A stretch of 64,000 bases of DNA from Oegoconia quadripuncta. Its lineage: Eukaryota; Arthropoda; Insecta; Lepidoptera; Autostichidae. Where the stretch lies: NCBI GenBank assembly GCA_949316235.1, contig OX438743.1:17543771-17607770 (forward strand), read 5' to 3'. Of this stretch, positions 1-10,549 are shown piece after piece; the stretch's first letter is position 1, and each line of letters opens with the position of its first letter. The notes beneath the pieces are model-generated. The model saw only the letters and a list, made by a program, of their open reading frames with translations, was not told where the DNA came from and ran no database searches. The translations under genes were made by a program, and so were the position numbers.

Positions 1-78
1 TTATTATAATTACAAGTAAAACTTAGCTACGTACATATAGTAAAAACTTAAGTAATAGAACAATGCTAGAACTCTGGG

Positions 79-396
79 ATGCAAATTATAGAGCTGTTAA
101 TGGATAGCGGGGCCATACCACATGCAATTATTCCAATGCCAACAGATGGAAGCTACATATACCACGCAATAGCTTATGCATTGCATAATTGTGTAGACCT
201 ACAGCAGGCAAGTGATGTAAGATCTGACAGTGTGTCCTATATAGTACGACATTGGGAAGAATATGCTATTGAAAAACCATACATTTCTTCCGACGAGCAT
301 CACATTGCATGTCCAAACCTTTCGACATACGGCTTCTGTAGCGAACTTAAGGCTGCAGGAAATATTATTCCCTATGAGGACAGAAGTTTATTGTAA
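79..396 (+). pseudogene. OTU-like cysteine protease fragment, catalytic Cys replaced
   Basis: A 105-residue open frame resembles the OTU-fold proteases often found in arthropod repeats. Around residues 22-30 it reads PTDGSYIYHAIAY, which lines up with the OTU signature DG-x-C-L-[FY]-[HR]; the position of the catalytic cysteine is a tyrosine. A later stretch, YGFCSELKAAG, matches the segment leading to the catalytic histidine, but the frame stops shortly after it. Known family role: removal of ubiquitin or viral polyprotein cleavage. Inferred state: an inactive fragment, probably carried by a transposable element rather than a host gene. The fold call is by motif memory only. There is no upstream context because the window begins here. 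Confidence 0.45.
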
Positions 397-683
397 CAGA
401 GAGTCATGGTGATTCAGAAACGTATCATTCAACCCCGATGGTACGATAACGTACGAGCTATGAATTTTATACTAATTTTATTTTTACATTTCTTTGTTTA
501 CCGAGAACTTCTTTGGTTCAATCTCATTTGTCCGACCTAGTAGGTACAGGCCATAGTATAAATTCAGTAAATATTTAGAACACTGGGATTAAACGAGTAA
601 AAAAATAGTTCAACGGGATCAGGCGTTTCAAGTTGTATCGTGAATAATTTTAATAGGTAACAAACACTTTCGAAATAGACAAA

Positions 684-840
684 ATGATAAAAAAAGTAAA
701 CGGAAGAACTCTTCATTTAACCCACTTGAAACCACTTTTGAAAGCCTACGAGGAACCAATAAATATAAAATATAAATTAACTTTTATTGTAGTAGCCACA
801 AAAGTTAAAATAATGTGGCAAGAGGAGAAAGACCATAATG
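684..840 (+). pseudogene. Possible LTR-retrotransposon integrase C-terminal scrap
   Basis: A short open frame begins MIKKVNGRTLHLTHLKPLL. The HLTHLKPLL part resembles the end of Ty3/Gypsy-type integrase regions, where a small beta-barrel is followed by HVxxLKPY. It lies 290 bp after the OTU-like fragment, so both may be remains of one old element. No catalytic domain is visible and the match is short, so this is a weak call; a chance open frame is the main alternative. Confidence 0.25.
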
Positions 841-899
841 TTTACAACGCCCTGCAATATCTTAAATGTACTAATGAACACTATTTCTAAATCCAACAG

Positions 900-2320
900 A
901 GCAACTAAATTACTTTGATCAGGAACTTCAATGTGAAAGGGTGACATCGAAAAGAATGGAACGAAAAGTGCACGCGATATGAATAAATAAAACACGCAGC
1001 TCCACTGAATAATAGTGATCAAAATATGTATGTCAAATGTTTCCCAGATATCTGTTGTTGACAAATTTGGTCAATTAAATTCGCGGCCCAAAAGACTGAC
1101 ATCAGCTATATTTATAAAATGCAGATTGATATCAATACATTCCTAATTCAGACGTAATCCATAATACATTATTTTAGTTGTTAAATGATGCTAATTTACA
1201 GCAATTGTTTGCTGGGTTTTATTACAATGTGATTAAATAGAAATAGCGAATGACAAAGGAAAAATAACTTATCGGCAATATTTGGACATTTAAAGAATTC
1301 CGAATAATTTGGAAAAAAACCGAGAATGATGTAGTATGCGCGATGACGCATTATGATCCAACAACATGATTTCTTACCATGAGACCATCTTAGTCGACAT
1401 AGGGCAATATTACAGAATATATCAAGGAACTTAATGGAGATAATATTTACCAGGAACAGTTTCCAATATGTTTGGTTCATGCCATAACAATACATAAAAG
1501 TCAGATTTTAAGTCTTGACAGTGCTCTGATAAACATATACGTAGGCTCATCTATATTCTTCTGTTGTCAAGCATATGTTGCACTCCAGAGATTCAAAACA
1601 TTATGAAATTTACGTACATATGATTTTGCTTTCATTCCTGCTTCTTTGGCGCTGTTCGTTTCTCCGGTTGTCTGCCAAATAATTAGTAAATCTTCTTGGG
1701 TATTCTACGAGATTACACTATACTTACGAGATTACTTATCAATTACGATTAACATTTAAAAAGAATTCACAATATTTTCTGACCTATCATCTTCTGGCAC
1801 TCTCTCACTCACCCAAAAAATTCACAACGACATTATCGTTGACCTATATAATTATGTAAATTTTTGTTTGTGCCATATAATAACTGGTTCTTATCTGGTT
1901 TAGATAAGTGAAATCTAGTTTTAACTGGATTTTCGCTTATCTTGGTCAGTGTTTGTTTTTTTCAAAATTACTTTATTACTTCGGTTTAGTGTTGAAGTAT
2001 TATGCTTAAGATTGATACATATTTTTTTACTTACTTTTATTTCATATCTGTTTGTAATAGAAAAGGATGATAAAGGATAGGTTGACAGTCATCCGTAATA
2101 TCAACTTTTAGCCGCTAATCCAGCTAAAGTATCATGGATTAATAACAATTCACTTCAGATAACTTTTTATCAAGATACAAAACACCGACTTCTTTGGCCT
2201 GTCGACGCCACCCGGCTCGACTGATTTAAGTATTGATAACAATGAATGGAAAATAAAAGAGAAAATAAGTGATTCTATCATAAACATAAAATAGATAAAA
2301 TGAAAAATGAGTACATAAGT
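900..2320. other. No gene recognised; AT-rich unique-looking sequence
   Basis: No open frame here looks real: the minus-strand frames at 777-1064 and 1196-1495 have no recognisable domain. I saw no repeat shared with the rest of the window, apart from microsatellite-like AT stretches. Confidence 0.4.
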
Positions 2321-2329
2321 GGGAGTTTA

Positions 2330-2890
2330 ATAGTGGCACGCGTGACAGAAAATTTGAAAGTAAATCGTTTGGCTTCGTAGGGACATGTTATGAGAAAGTA
2401 TGAAATGCATGTTATTAAGAGAATGATGAATTTAGATGTCGATGAATGGAAAGGAAGAGGAAGACCACGGAAAATATGGATGGATTATGTGAAGGGTGAC
2501 ATGAACGAAAAGGACGTGAATGATGAGGTAACGGCTGATAGAGGAGATTGGAAGAAAACGACGTAGGTACTGTGCCGACCCCAAGAAAATTGGGACTAGA
2601 GCAAGAATATGATGATACAAGTAGGAACCCAGACCACATTTCCGGAGTATTTTTACGTGATCGACCTCTCTTTCAGTAGCGATTAATTGACTACACAGGA
2701 CAGATTGAGGGCAGTGGTCGGTTTTTACAAGCTTTTTTACGACCATGGAAAAGGTGGATGGATTGTATGAGGGATTATGAATGAAAAGGGCGTGAATGAT
2801 GAGGTAACGGCTGACAGAAGAAATTGGAAGAAAAAGACTGCGCCGACCCCAAATAAACTAGGACCAGGGCAAGCAGATGATGATGATGAA
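2330..2890 (+). pseudogene. LINE (RTE-like) C-terminal fragment, two pieces
   Basis: Translation on the plus strand from about 2330 gives a broken string in which GHVMRKYEMHVIKRMMNLD and GRGRPRKIWMDYVK are readable, followed by EKDVNDEVTADRGDW. This matches the extreme C-terminus that I know from RTE/BovB-like LINE polyproteins of insects. A stop interrupts it after the N-terminal part and another ends it. A second copy of the last third lies at about 2740-2890 and ends in a GATGATGATGAA tail, as expected for RTE-type elements that end in short trinucleotide repeats. Open frames on the opposite strand (2415-2746) are shadows. Function lost; no RT core is present. Confidence 0.6.
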
Positions 2891-2894
2891 ATGA

Positions 2895-3185
2895 TTGTCA
2901 TTATGATTAGTATATCATCTAGATAAACTAAACCAACTATGTTAACAGCTAAATATCTTCAGAACGGCTTAATCAATTTCCATCAAACATGGCTAAGAAT
3001 TTATCTCTGGGTTTATTCTTAAATATAAAAAAAATGAAAAGTTACAAAATCCTTGAGAGACTATGATATCATCGAAATACACCAAACAACCGTGTTAAAA
3101 GATAAATATCTTTGAAACGGCTTAACCGATTTTCATCAAATATGAAGAACCTGTTCCCTGGTTTAAAATGAAGGTTTAAACATAC
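2895..3185. repeat. Two diverged copies of a short repeat
   Basis: Two neighbouring stretches (about 2905-3010 and 3065-3180) share the order TAAATATCTT, GAACGGCTTAA or GAAACGGCTTAA, and TTTCATCAAA, followed by an AT-rich tail with GTTTA. They look like two old copies of one short repeat. Related text occurs on the opposite strand near 10,960-11,020. No coding potential. Confidence 0.45.
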
Positions 3186-3499
3186 GAAAAATATGGGAAT
3201 TACTTTATTGCAAACATTTTCATGATAAGCCCATATTCTTCTTCAAGTTCCAGCCCTTAGATTACGTAACTTCACCGGCATCGTCATCGATTACGTTGAC
3301 CAATGAGAAACCGTCAAATTGCCGAGCGAGCGATGAGCCAACCAATCACATGTCAGAACGTAACCGATGACGATAACGATGAAATTGTGTAATAGAACCC
3401 CAGATTGTCTCTCTGCCAAATTTAAATACGAACGGTTCAAGGTTTACTAGGTTTAGAGTTACTTACTATGTAGAAATAGCAATGTTTGTAGACTGTGCA

Positions 3500-3745
3500 A
3501 TCATCAACAGCCTTATACGTCCCCACTGTTGGGGCACAGTCCCCTCTCACGGCGGAAGGTATTGGCCATAATCCACCATGCGGGCTCAGTGCGGATTTAT
3601 GTCAGATTAGTGACCAACAGTCAGTGTTTTTAAGCCACCAACTTGACTGACTGCCATCAATTGAAAACTACCGGGACTTCAACTTACCCTTCGAAGCACG
3701 GAAACAGTCGTATTTTAACTGCCTCGAGAGGTCACTCATCCAAAG
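3500..3745 (+). repeat. Interspersed repeat with the CGTCCCCACTGTTGGG motif
   Basis: The block runs from TACGTCCCCACTGTTGGGGC through GCCATAATCC, a GTCAG-rich middle and AACTACCGGGACTTCAACTT. The same order of words recurs at 62,785-62,965 and in pieces near 27,270-27,315 and 27,845-27,960, so this is a repeat family of at least four members in the window. I could not assign it to a class; a SINE or the 3' part of a LINE is likely. Confidence 0.5.
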
Positions 3746-4271
3746 ACTAACCGTTAAATTCGCTAATCGAATCAACCAGCGAATGCGACTGCTCCACGAG
3801 CGCTTCTGATTATGGAATGCGACTCTGTAATTGTAAAAAGACCCTTGTTTAGTTTAGTCCGAAAGGTGATTTTTCCATATCTCAAAAATCGGGTGTGCTT
3901 CATGATCCCTATAACCTTCCTTGAGCGCCCGAACGATCATGTATTCTATTATATGGAAAAATTGTTACTATGCAATTAATTTCACTATCAAGTTATTTTT
4001 CTCTAGCAAATATACGAGATGTTTGCAATCTTCGTTATTTAGTTAAAACATATATGATGTAACCAAACAAAATAATGATGTAACTATTCAACTGTTTTGA
4101 TAATTCGTTTAATAATTAAATTTATCGTATTTGTTTTGATTAATTTTAATTATTGCTGTTTAGTTCCGTTGAACTCTCGACATGTATCTACGTATAAATA
4201 ATGGGTAAGTACCTATTGGTGGTCGATCCATTTTACATTTGCAAAATAACAGTTTAAAAACTATATATGGA

Positions 4272-4388
4272 AACGATATAATCCTTAATTACAACAATGC
4301 TCCCGATAACATTGTTGGAATTAACGATATAATCCTTAATTACAACAATGTTCCCGATAACATTGTTGGAATTAAGGATTATATCGTT
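4272..4388. repeat. Near-perfect 30-bp-arm palindrome with a partial tandem copy
   Basis: Arms 4323-4352 and 4359-4388 are reverse complements over 29 of 30 positions, with a 6-base spacer CCCGAT. Positions 4272-4322 repeat the first 51 bases of this palindrome directly upstream, with one base changed. The outer arm starts AACGATATAATCC. It looks like a fold-back unit partly duplicated in tandem. Function unknown; it could be a MITE end or a product of replication slippage at a hairpin. Confidence 0.8.
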
Positions 4389-4468
4389 CAGATAGATTAG
4401 ACCAAAAGATAGTGTTAAAAGCTAAACGGTTGTCTACAAGCGATAAGGCCGCCTTTGTACACCTGATA

Positions 4469-4848
4469 ATAATTTTTCACTGTGTTCTTCTTCTTCTTTC
4501 TTCTTCTAAATATCATAGAAATGGCCTTTTAATCTTTTTTTTTTTTTTTTTTATTGAAGAGGTGGGCAAACGAGCAAGAGGCGCATCTGATGGTAAGTGT
4601 CACCGCTGCCCATAACCATCTACGGAAACGGAAGATCCGCAGTGGCGTTGCCGGCCTTTAAGGAAGGAATATGCTCGCTTCTTGAAGGTTCCCAGATCGT
4701 ATCGGTTCGGAAAGACATCCGCTGGGAGCTTTTCTTAAGAGGGTTTATTCCTTCCAGTATAATTTTTCACTGTGTTCTTCTTCTTCTTTCTTCTTCTAAA
4801 TATCATAGAAATGGCCTTTTAATCTTAAGAGGGTTTATTCCTTCCAGT
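4469..4848. repeat. 68-bp direct repeat flanking a MITE or SINE-like insert
   Basis: Segment 4469-4536 recurs at 4759-4826 without a visible change. Segment 4737-4758 recurs at 4827-4848. The order is therefore first unit, insert, second unit, first unit, second unit: a 90-bp tandem duplication in which the first copy carries an insert at 4537-4736. The insert starts with a long T run and then has the block also present at 15,603-15,765, 19,488-19,575 and 27,645-27,830. The open frames across it are not convincing genes. Confidence 0.75.
4537..4736 (+). mobile_element. Short interspersed element, GGCAAACGAGC family, copy 1
   Basis: After a T-rich run the sequence contains GGGCAAACGAGCAAGAGGC, a GCATCTGATGG stretch, GTGGCGTTGCCGGCCTTTAA and CTTCTTGAAGGTTCC. 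The same ordered blocks occur at 15,603-15,765 (+), 19,488-19,575 (-) and 27,645-27,830 (+). There is no open frame of note. A non-autonomous element is the best reading; its class is unresolved. Confidence 0.6.
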
Positions 4849-4894
4849 GACACCCTCATCGGATGAATTAAAATTTATCTAGTCTAACTAATGT

Positions 4895-5110
4895 TATAAA
4901 TTCGAAAGTTTGAATGTTTATTTTTTTATTGCTCAATCACGGGGAACGGATGAACGGAATTGTATGAAATTTGGTATATAGTTAGAATGTACCCTGGATT
5001 AAGACAGGAATTTTTTATCCCGAAAAAGTGAGTGGTTCCCGCGGGATAAACAAATTTCCGCGATAAAGTTATACCACGCAGGCGAAGTCGCAAGCGGAAA
5101 GCTGGTACAA
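4895..5110 (+). mobile_element. Non-autonomous repeat, CTCAATCACGG family, copy 1
   Basis: Ordered words are CTCAATCACGGGGAACGGA, TGAAATTTGG, GTACCCTGGATTAA, GTTCCCGCGGGATAAACAAA, TTCCGCGATAAAGTT and ACCACGCAGGCGAAGTCGC. Other copies or pieces are at 6445-6500, 11,340-11,620 (-), 12,690-12,805, 26,290-26,430 (-), 26,710-26,885, 29,220-29,300 and 29,850-29,930. The family is widespread here and has no coding capacity. Confidence 0.6.
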
Positions 5111-5312
5111 TATAATTCAAAAAAAGCCTATAAGCTAAATGTAAAATGTAAAAATGTAAATCATTTATTGTGCCCAAAACAGAGTTACAATATAACCAAT
5201 GAGGTAGCCCTGGTCCCCACACTAGGATTCCCTGTGTTGTCGGTAACCAGTCTCTTCCCAATCCAATTAACAAAAGCATCACAAATGTTGTACCATTTCT
5301 AGGATGCTTAAT

Positions 5313-6115
5313 CTATTTATAAATAATACATAAATAGGTGATCACCACTGAGACCGGCATATTTGCGCCGTTTAGCGTATCGCTTGTACTTGGAAGATGG
5401 GAAGGAGCAAGGGTATCTACGCAGGTTGCATCCCATACCAAAGACCGTCCCAATTTCCAAGGCGCGAGCGTCGTACCGTCCGGCCTTTTATCATCATCCC
5501 TCGCCTGTCCATTAGGTTCCAGGATTGCGGGGAACCCAGCCGTGGAAAATGCCCGGCGCTCATGCAGCACGACAACCCGTGGTGGCCGAGTTGCGACACT
5601 GCATGTCCACAGCTGCACTCATGAGGGATCACGCAGGGGGCGCCTAAGCGAAGGGCCGTGGCGACTCTAAACGTGGAGCGATCCAGTATCCAATCGATAT
5701 TAGCCGATGGAAGGGCCTGAAGCCATAAACCCGACTCCCATTCGCCGACTGCTAGGAGGCGAGCACGCTCTGCAGGGTCGGTTGACGTATTAATAAGGTT
5801 ATCCCGCACCAACCTGCAGAGCGGCTCGTCTCATATTTTCTGTGACGAAGGGGCAGTCGGAAACTCAGTCCTCGGGCAGGCCAACGTCTATGCATTCCTG
5901 GCCTCAAACAAGTATGCCACCTCGCAAACGTTGGGAGTTGAGCTCAAGATTTTACTTACCAACGTTTGCGTTCTCGTTCTGTGAACAGATGATAGGTAAG
6001 CAGGTAATGAAACATTGGAAATTTTGCGGATACCCAGGCCCCCAAACCTGATCGGTACGGAGGCCTGGGTCCATGTATTGTTATCGAAATTGTTATTGAG
6101 CATTGTAACTAGCAT
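5313..6115 (-). pseudogene. LINE polyprotein C-terminal fragment with a GHHGLSC knuckle
   Basis: Three minus-strand pieces read as one decayed protein. The segment 6115-5888 has VPIRFGGLGIRK. The segment 5812-5417 has ERARLLAVGEWESGLWLQAL and a C-x-C-G, then GHHGLSC zinc-knuckle-like motif. The segment 5618-5313 has ILEPNGQARDDDKRPDG and WDATCVDTLAPSHLPST. These are motifs I know from the post-RT region of a LINE family common in invertebrates. Frames change at least twice, and some residues between the second and third pieces seem lost. No activity expected. Plus-strand frames over this stretch are shadows. Confidence 0.65.
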
Positions 6116-6587
6116 CTGTTATGTATTCAATACACATATAAATGTAAATAGGACTCTAGTATTATTGTCGACAAGTAAATAGATGGATAGTCGGAATAAT
6201 ATAGGTTAGTGGTTACCTGCTAATTAAAATGTAAACAAACGACTCTATATGTAAATATTTTCCACGTCACATTATTATTCACACATGTTTACAAATGGGA
6301 ATAGTTTAATTTACAAGTCTAATTATAAATAAATAAGAAATATAATTACCAATCCAGCCAATTAATATTATGAATACTAAATTTTGGGATTGAAGCACAT
6401 AATTAATTTAGTACTAAATTGAAGTTGGATTGTTAATTTGTTTCTCAATCATTGGGAAAAGAATGAATGGATTTGGATGCCCCAATAAAGTGATTAGTTG
6501 CCGCTGTATAACTAAACTAGAACACATTTAGAAACGAAATTAATAATTGAAATTACATAGTAAATACTAGTCTACCTATGTTAGATA

Positions 6588-6912
6588 ACCGCCTCCGTGG
6601 CACAACATAAACACCATTGGGTTTACGATTCGGAGGTCGCGGGTTCTATCCTCAGCGGGGTACATGTTTAAGTACTCGGTTTGGTTGGTGGTAGGGCATT
6701 TTAAATGTCCGCCTGGCTAGCTACCACCATCTTATCTAAATCTGCCGACAAGCAGCAATGTTAATAACATTGTTGTGTTCCCCCTGTCAGAGATAAGATA
6801 GAATGTGTTGGGGTTTCCGGGTCAGTGCGCTTCCACCTTCGACCTCGTCTTCACTTAACATCAGGTGTGATTGAGGTCAAGTACGAATCCGTCGTGAATA
6901 AAAAAGAAAAAA
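6588..6912 (+). mobile_element. tRNA-headed SINE, family S1, copy 1
   Basis: The head CGCCTCCGTGGCACAAC, then GGTCGCGGGTTCTATCCTCA, resembles a tRNA-derived RNA polymerase III promoter with a slightly altered B box. It is followed by a body with GTACATGTTTAAGTACTCGG, TGCCGACAAGCAGCAATG and GAGGTCAAGTACGAATCCGT and an A-rich tail at about 6900-6915. Other copies: 8920-9086 (+, head missing), 14,615-14,946 (-), 15,913-16,234 (-), 16,233-16,385 (+, head missing), 21,213-21,420 (-, head missing), 27,316-27,632 (-) and 63,692-63,802 (-, partial), plus scraps at 8030-8085 and 20,136-20,185. Confidence 0.75.
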
Positions 6913-6954
6913 GATAAAAACTACAGCTTGGATGTTTATTACTCTTACATACAT

Positions 6955-7175
6955 ACATAATGTCACGGCTTTTAACCCATATGGGGTGGTCAGAGATATC
7001 CCAAACATAAGCGTTTGGGTGTTCCAAACATTAAATGTTTGAAACAATATCCAAGGTCAACATTCGAAATATACAGTAATGCACAGGTTTCATTAAAAAC
7101 GTGTAAATCTATTGATGTTTTTTGGTGGAACTCATAGTCGCCTTTTACAACACCCACTGGAAGAGACGGGTGGGT
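6955..7175 (-). repeat. Interspersed repeat sharing text with 22,455-22,700
   Basis: Read on the minus strand this block runs through a CACCCGTCTCTTCC-like word, a GTGTTGTAAAAGGCGAC word, a TGTTT-rich middle and an ATGTT-rich end. The same order occurs on the plus strand at 22,455-22,700, with fragments at 13,300-13,345 and 21,165-21,212. It is a dispersed family with no open frame. Confidence 0.5.
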
Positions 7176-7255
7176 TATATTCTTTATATGTGTCGTGTGA
7201 GTAATTCTCGCAGTATAAACAAATTTATTTATTTATCTAAAATATATTATACGAC

Positions 7256-7400
7256 TGTTTGGTGTAGTGGTTAGAACTCTGACCACTATACCAATATTTT
7301 CAATTGTATTATATGTATTTATTTACAAAAAAAATATATGTGCATGGTGGCGTTGTATGTACAAAAGATATTTATTTATTTATATTCACACGTATCACAA
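7256..7400 (+). mobile_element. tRNA-headed SINE, family S2, decayed copy
   Basis: It starts TGTTTGGTGTAGTGGTTAG, a good A-box-like word, but the B box is lost. The body then shows TTACAAAAAAAATATATGTG as in the better copies at 17,646 and 20,871. It is a decayed SINE, not a tRNA gene. Confidence 0.6.
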
Positions 7401-8091
7401 AAACCTATATAGGTTTATCCGAACACCGTACTTTCATCATCGGATACTTACGCATGACATATGATTTCTATTATAGCTTATAAATTAGTATATATTTATC
7501 TCCATCCACACTCCCACAGAGACAAACTATATCACTTATAAGTCTAGACGAATACAAAAATTAATAAGAATAAGAATAATAATATGGCGGCATTCGTATG
7601 TGCAGTATTTTTACACATTTATATGATATTACGAGTTCCATGCAGACGAAGCAACGGGTAAATATTAGTTAAACATAAATCTTTCACTGCGTTAGTCATT
7701 TTTCTGCTAAATAAAACCGGCTCATTCTAATGTGAAAACTCGTGGGCTAAACTCTTTTCATATTAAGTGGGCTTTAACTTCCACCCGCGGCTCCATTTCG
7801 CGTCCGCTTGGTTTTTTTTTTTTTTTAGAATGGGATCGCTCTTGACCTTAATCTGGACTAATGTCGAGATAAGGTCTACGATGGAACGAGCTTTCCCAGA
7901 AGCTGCCTATTTAACCTGACTTTAAAGAGCTGCGGGTTATATGCGATTGGAAACACAGTTTTTATTTTGTTTGAGCGCATTTAGGTACTTTTTTTATGCA
8001 CAACCGGTTAGCTGTTTTGACGGCATACTTAGATAAGATGCTTTTAAAATGCTCTACCACCAACCAAACCGAGTACTAAATATGTGCCTAC

Positions 8092-8435
8092 CCCGCGTCG
8101 GTGGCTCAGCGGTTAAGACGCGGTCTCCCAATTGGGAGGTCAGGGTTAGATTTCCAGGCAGGCCATGTACCAATGAGTTTTAAAATTTCATTTAATTACT
8201 CTTATTTATTTATTTAATTTAATTTATCTGACTGCTCTTAAACGGTGAAGGAAAACATCGTGAGGAAACCTGTATACTTGAGAAATAAAAATTCTAAAAC
8301 ATGTAAAGTCCCCAACCCGCATTGGGCCAGCATGGTCGACTATAGCCCATACTACCTCATTGTACGAGGCAAAGTATATATCCCTGCAGTTGAATGTTTA
8401 CGGGCTGAGGTGTTGACCTACCCCGCTGGGGATCG
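8092..8435 (+). mobile_element. tRNA-headed SINE, family S3, copy 1
   Basis: The head GTCGGTGGCTCAGCGGTTAA, a stem-loop with CTCCCAATTGGGAG, and AGGGTTAGATTTCC (a weakened B box) look tRNA-derived. The body has ACGGTGAAGGAAAACATCGT, GAGGAAACCTG and AACCCGCATTGGGCCAGC, words that I recognise as a common lepidopteran repeat. A second copy lies on the minus strand at about 22,800-23,035. The open frame at 8245-8484 runs through this repeat and is not a gene. Confidence 0.7.
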
Positions 8436-8919
8436 AACCCGAGCTCTCCGATTCGTAAACCCTATGTTATTTAAAAAGCATTAAAAGTTTAATGCTTAAA
8501 ACATTAACCACGATTCACCACTCGAAATTTACAGAATGGCGGTGTTAGGGGCTGAGTCCATAGCCATTGAAACGCATGTCTATATACTTTTGGTGTGTAG
8601 ACAAATAAGCACGTACCTGATACTAGAATATACAAAGTGGAATTCAGCTATTTTACTAACGTCAAAAAATTTGCTAAAATAGTGCCAAATAGTTAGGTTA
8701 ATAGGATAAAAATTGCGCTGTAATTTTAGAGCTATTCTATATTTTAAGTGAGCATTCTAGCGTCACGTGTTGCTGGAATCGCGCTGGTTGATTCAATTTA
8801 TTTGTTGTTCACCACACGGCCTTTATACATTAAACCTGTTTTATTGCCATAGGATATATGCTATAATTTGTTGAATTGTCTTTATATGCCAGTAGTCTTG
8901 TATAATAGAAAACATGATA

Positions 8920-9086
8920 AACAGCAATGTTAATAGCATTGTTGTGTTCCGGTTGTCGGAAATAAGACAGCCAGTCCCCCAAATAAGATGGGGTTTCCGG
9001 GTCAGTACGCTACCACCTTCGCCCTCATCTTCACTTAACATCAGGTGTGATTGAGGTCAAGTGCTAACCCGTTGTGGATAAAAAAA
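8920..9086 (+). mobile_element. SINE family S1, 5'-truncated copy
   Basis: Only the 3' half of S1 is present, from CAGCAATGTTAATAGCATTG to GAGGTCAAGTGC and an A-rich tail ending near 9086. The tRNA-like head is missing. Confidence 0.65.
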
Positions 9087-9139
9087 ATGATGTCTTCTAT
9101 CAACATTACTCAGTTATAAAAACAATAGAAAAAAAGAAA

Positions 9140-9235
9140 TCATCATATCAGTCACAGGACGTTCACTGCTGAACATAGGCCTCCCCCATAGATTTCCAGA
9201 GCGTACGGTTGGAAACGGCCTGCATCCAGTGACTT
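9140..9235. repeat. LINE-derived scrap with CATAGGCCTCCCCCAT
   Basis: The words CACTGCTGAACATAGGCC and CCCCCATAGATTTCCA are typical of a repeat common in Lepidoptera that I believe is part of a LINE. The copy is under 100 bp and carries no domain. Confidence 0.45.
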
Positions 9236-9244
9236 TTTTTTTAT

Positions 9245-9600
9245 GATTGACTGGATTCGCGTTTGACCACAATCTCACCTGATGGAAAGTGACGATGTGG
9301 TCGAAGATGAAGCACGCGGTCCCAGTAAATGCATATTCACTCTGCTCTTGAAGATCCCAAGGTTGTAGGATTCAGGAAAACTGACGCCGGAAGGGAGGTC
9401 ATGGGAGGTCTTGGCTGTTCGGATGATGAATGAAGAATCGAACTTCTTAGTGCGAATGTTCGGTATATTAACTATATACGGGTGGAATCTCTCCTCACGC
9501 CAAGTGGTCCGAAGATGGAATTGTGACGGTGGAATAAGGTTATGTAATTCCAACGCACCTCCCTCGACCTTCATCAGGTCGTCTGTCCTGATCGTAAGTG
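9245..9600 (-). pseudogene. Jockey/CR1-like LINE, C-terminal end of ORF2 and 3' end
   Basis: The minus-strand open frame contains ALELHNLIPPSQFHLRTT, FHPYIVNIPNIRTKKFDSSF and PESYNLGIFKSRVN. The same string is found on the plus strand at 28,268-28,692 and as shorter 3' pieces at 9735-9835 (+) and 10,765-10,830 (-). These are the last about 100 residues after the RT domain of a LINE plus its 3' end, ending with a T run on the plus strand at 9235-9242. The plus-strand frame 9411-9662 is a shadow. RT and endonuclease are missing, so the copy is dead. Confidence 0.65.
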
Positions 9601-9734
9601 GACGTCTTACACTGCGCTTGCCGTTGCGTGGTCTCCACTCGAGAACTTTAATGCTTAAATGAGGTGACTTTCGTTCGTCTACTCATGTCTTCATTCCCAA
9701 TTCGTTCACGTTCCTACAATCTTCGGATCTTCAA

Positions 9735-9850
9735 GAGCAGGGTAAATAGGCATCTACTGAGATCGCGTGCTTCATCTTCGGCCACATCGTCACTTCCCAT
9801 CAGGTGAGAACGTGGTCATACGCGTATCCAGTTAACCATAAAAAAATAAC
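9735..9850 (+). repeat. 3' end of the same LINE as 9245-9600, inverted
   Basis: The words ATCTTCAAGAGCAGGGTAAA, GCGTGCTTCATCTTCG and CATCGTCACTTCCCATCAGG match the 3' end of the LINE copies at 9245 and 28,268. Only the last about 110 bp remain, ending in an A run. It lies in inverted orientation to the neighbouring copy. Confidence 0.6.
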
Positions 9851-9859
9851 GTAGCGTAA

Positions 9860-10540
9860 CGCTAAGCATTATCCTCACCATAGCTCGTTGCGTGACCATG
9901 AGGCCCATAGACACCACGTTTCAGTGCCATGATGAAAGACATTGGTTAAAGACTTTAAGTCTTCAAGGACTGAGGTGTTTCGGACGAGAAAAGTAAAATG
10001 AAATAATAACGACCGCTTTAATAAAATGACAAAAACAAGTAAATATAAATATGTACCTAATAAATGAAAGTGTACTGAATCACTGTCAATACAGTTTCTA
10101 TGTACAATAGCAATTGGGCCACTAGCACTAATGATAGTTAGTAAATATCATCGATAAAATAGTGTTTTCGTCTGAAAGTTACGTCACGCATCCTGTTCTA
10201 TATCGTTTGACTTTATCACATCACGTTATCCTACCGGGTACTATTCCACAATGCGCACATACGTGGGACATTTGATACCTACCGTTATGACAGTGCTTGT
10301 CAAACATTCAATTCGCAATCTCCGCTGAAAATACCTACACACAGAATTAATATAGTACCTAGTACCTAGATTCTATAACCGGGAGTCTCAGGTACCGATA
10401 TTCTATGCGGACATAAAGTGAGTTTGGGCAGTACAGCAACAAAATGAATATTTTGATTTATCTCGATATAAAGTTTATTATATATTACAAAACAGTTTAC
10501 GAATACACACAATTACTAAGCTAAGAAAATACAATACTTG
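9860..10540. other. No gene recognised
   Basis: AT-rich sequence with many stops in all frames. I see no repeat shared with the window, other than short AT runs. Confidence 0.35.
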
Positions 10541-10549
10541 CTACCGACT

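Noticed and set aside
5338..5670. 110-codon plus-strand frame
   Set aside because: It overlaps the LINE polyprotein fragment read on the minus strand, where known motifs occur. The plus frame shows none.
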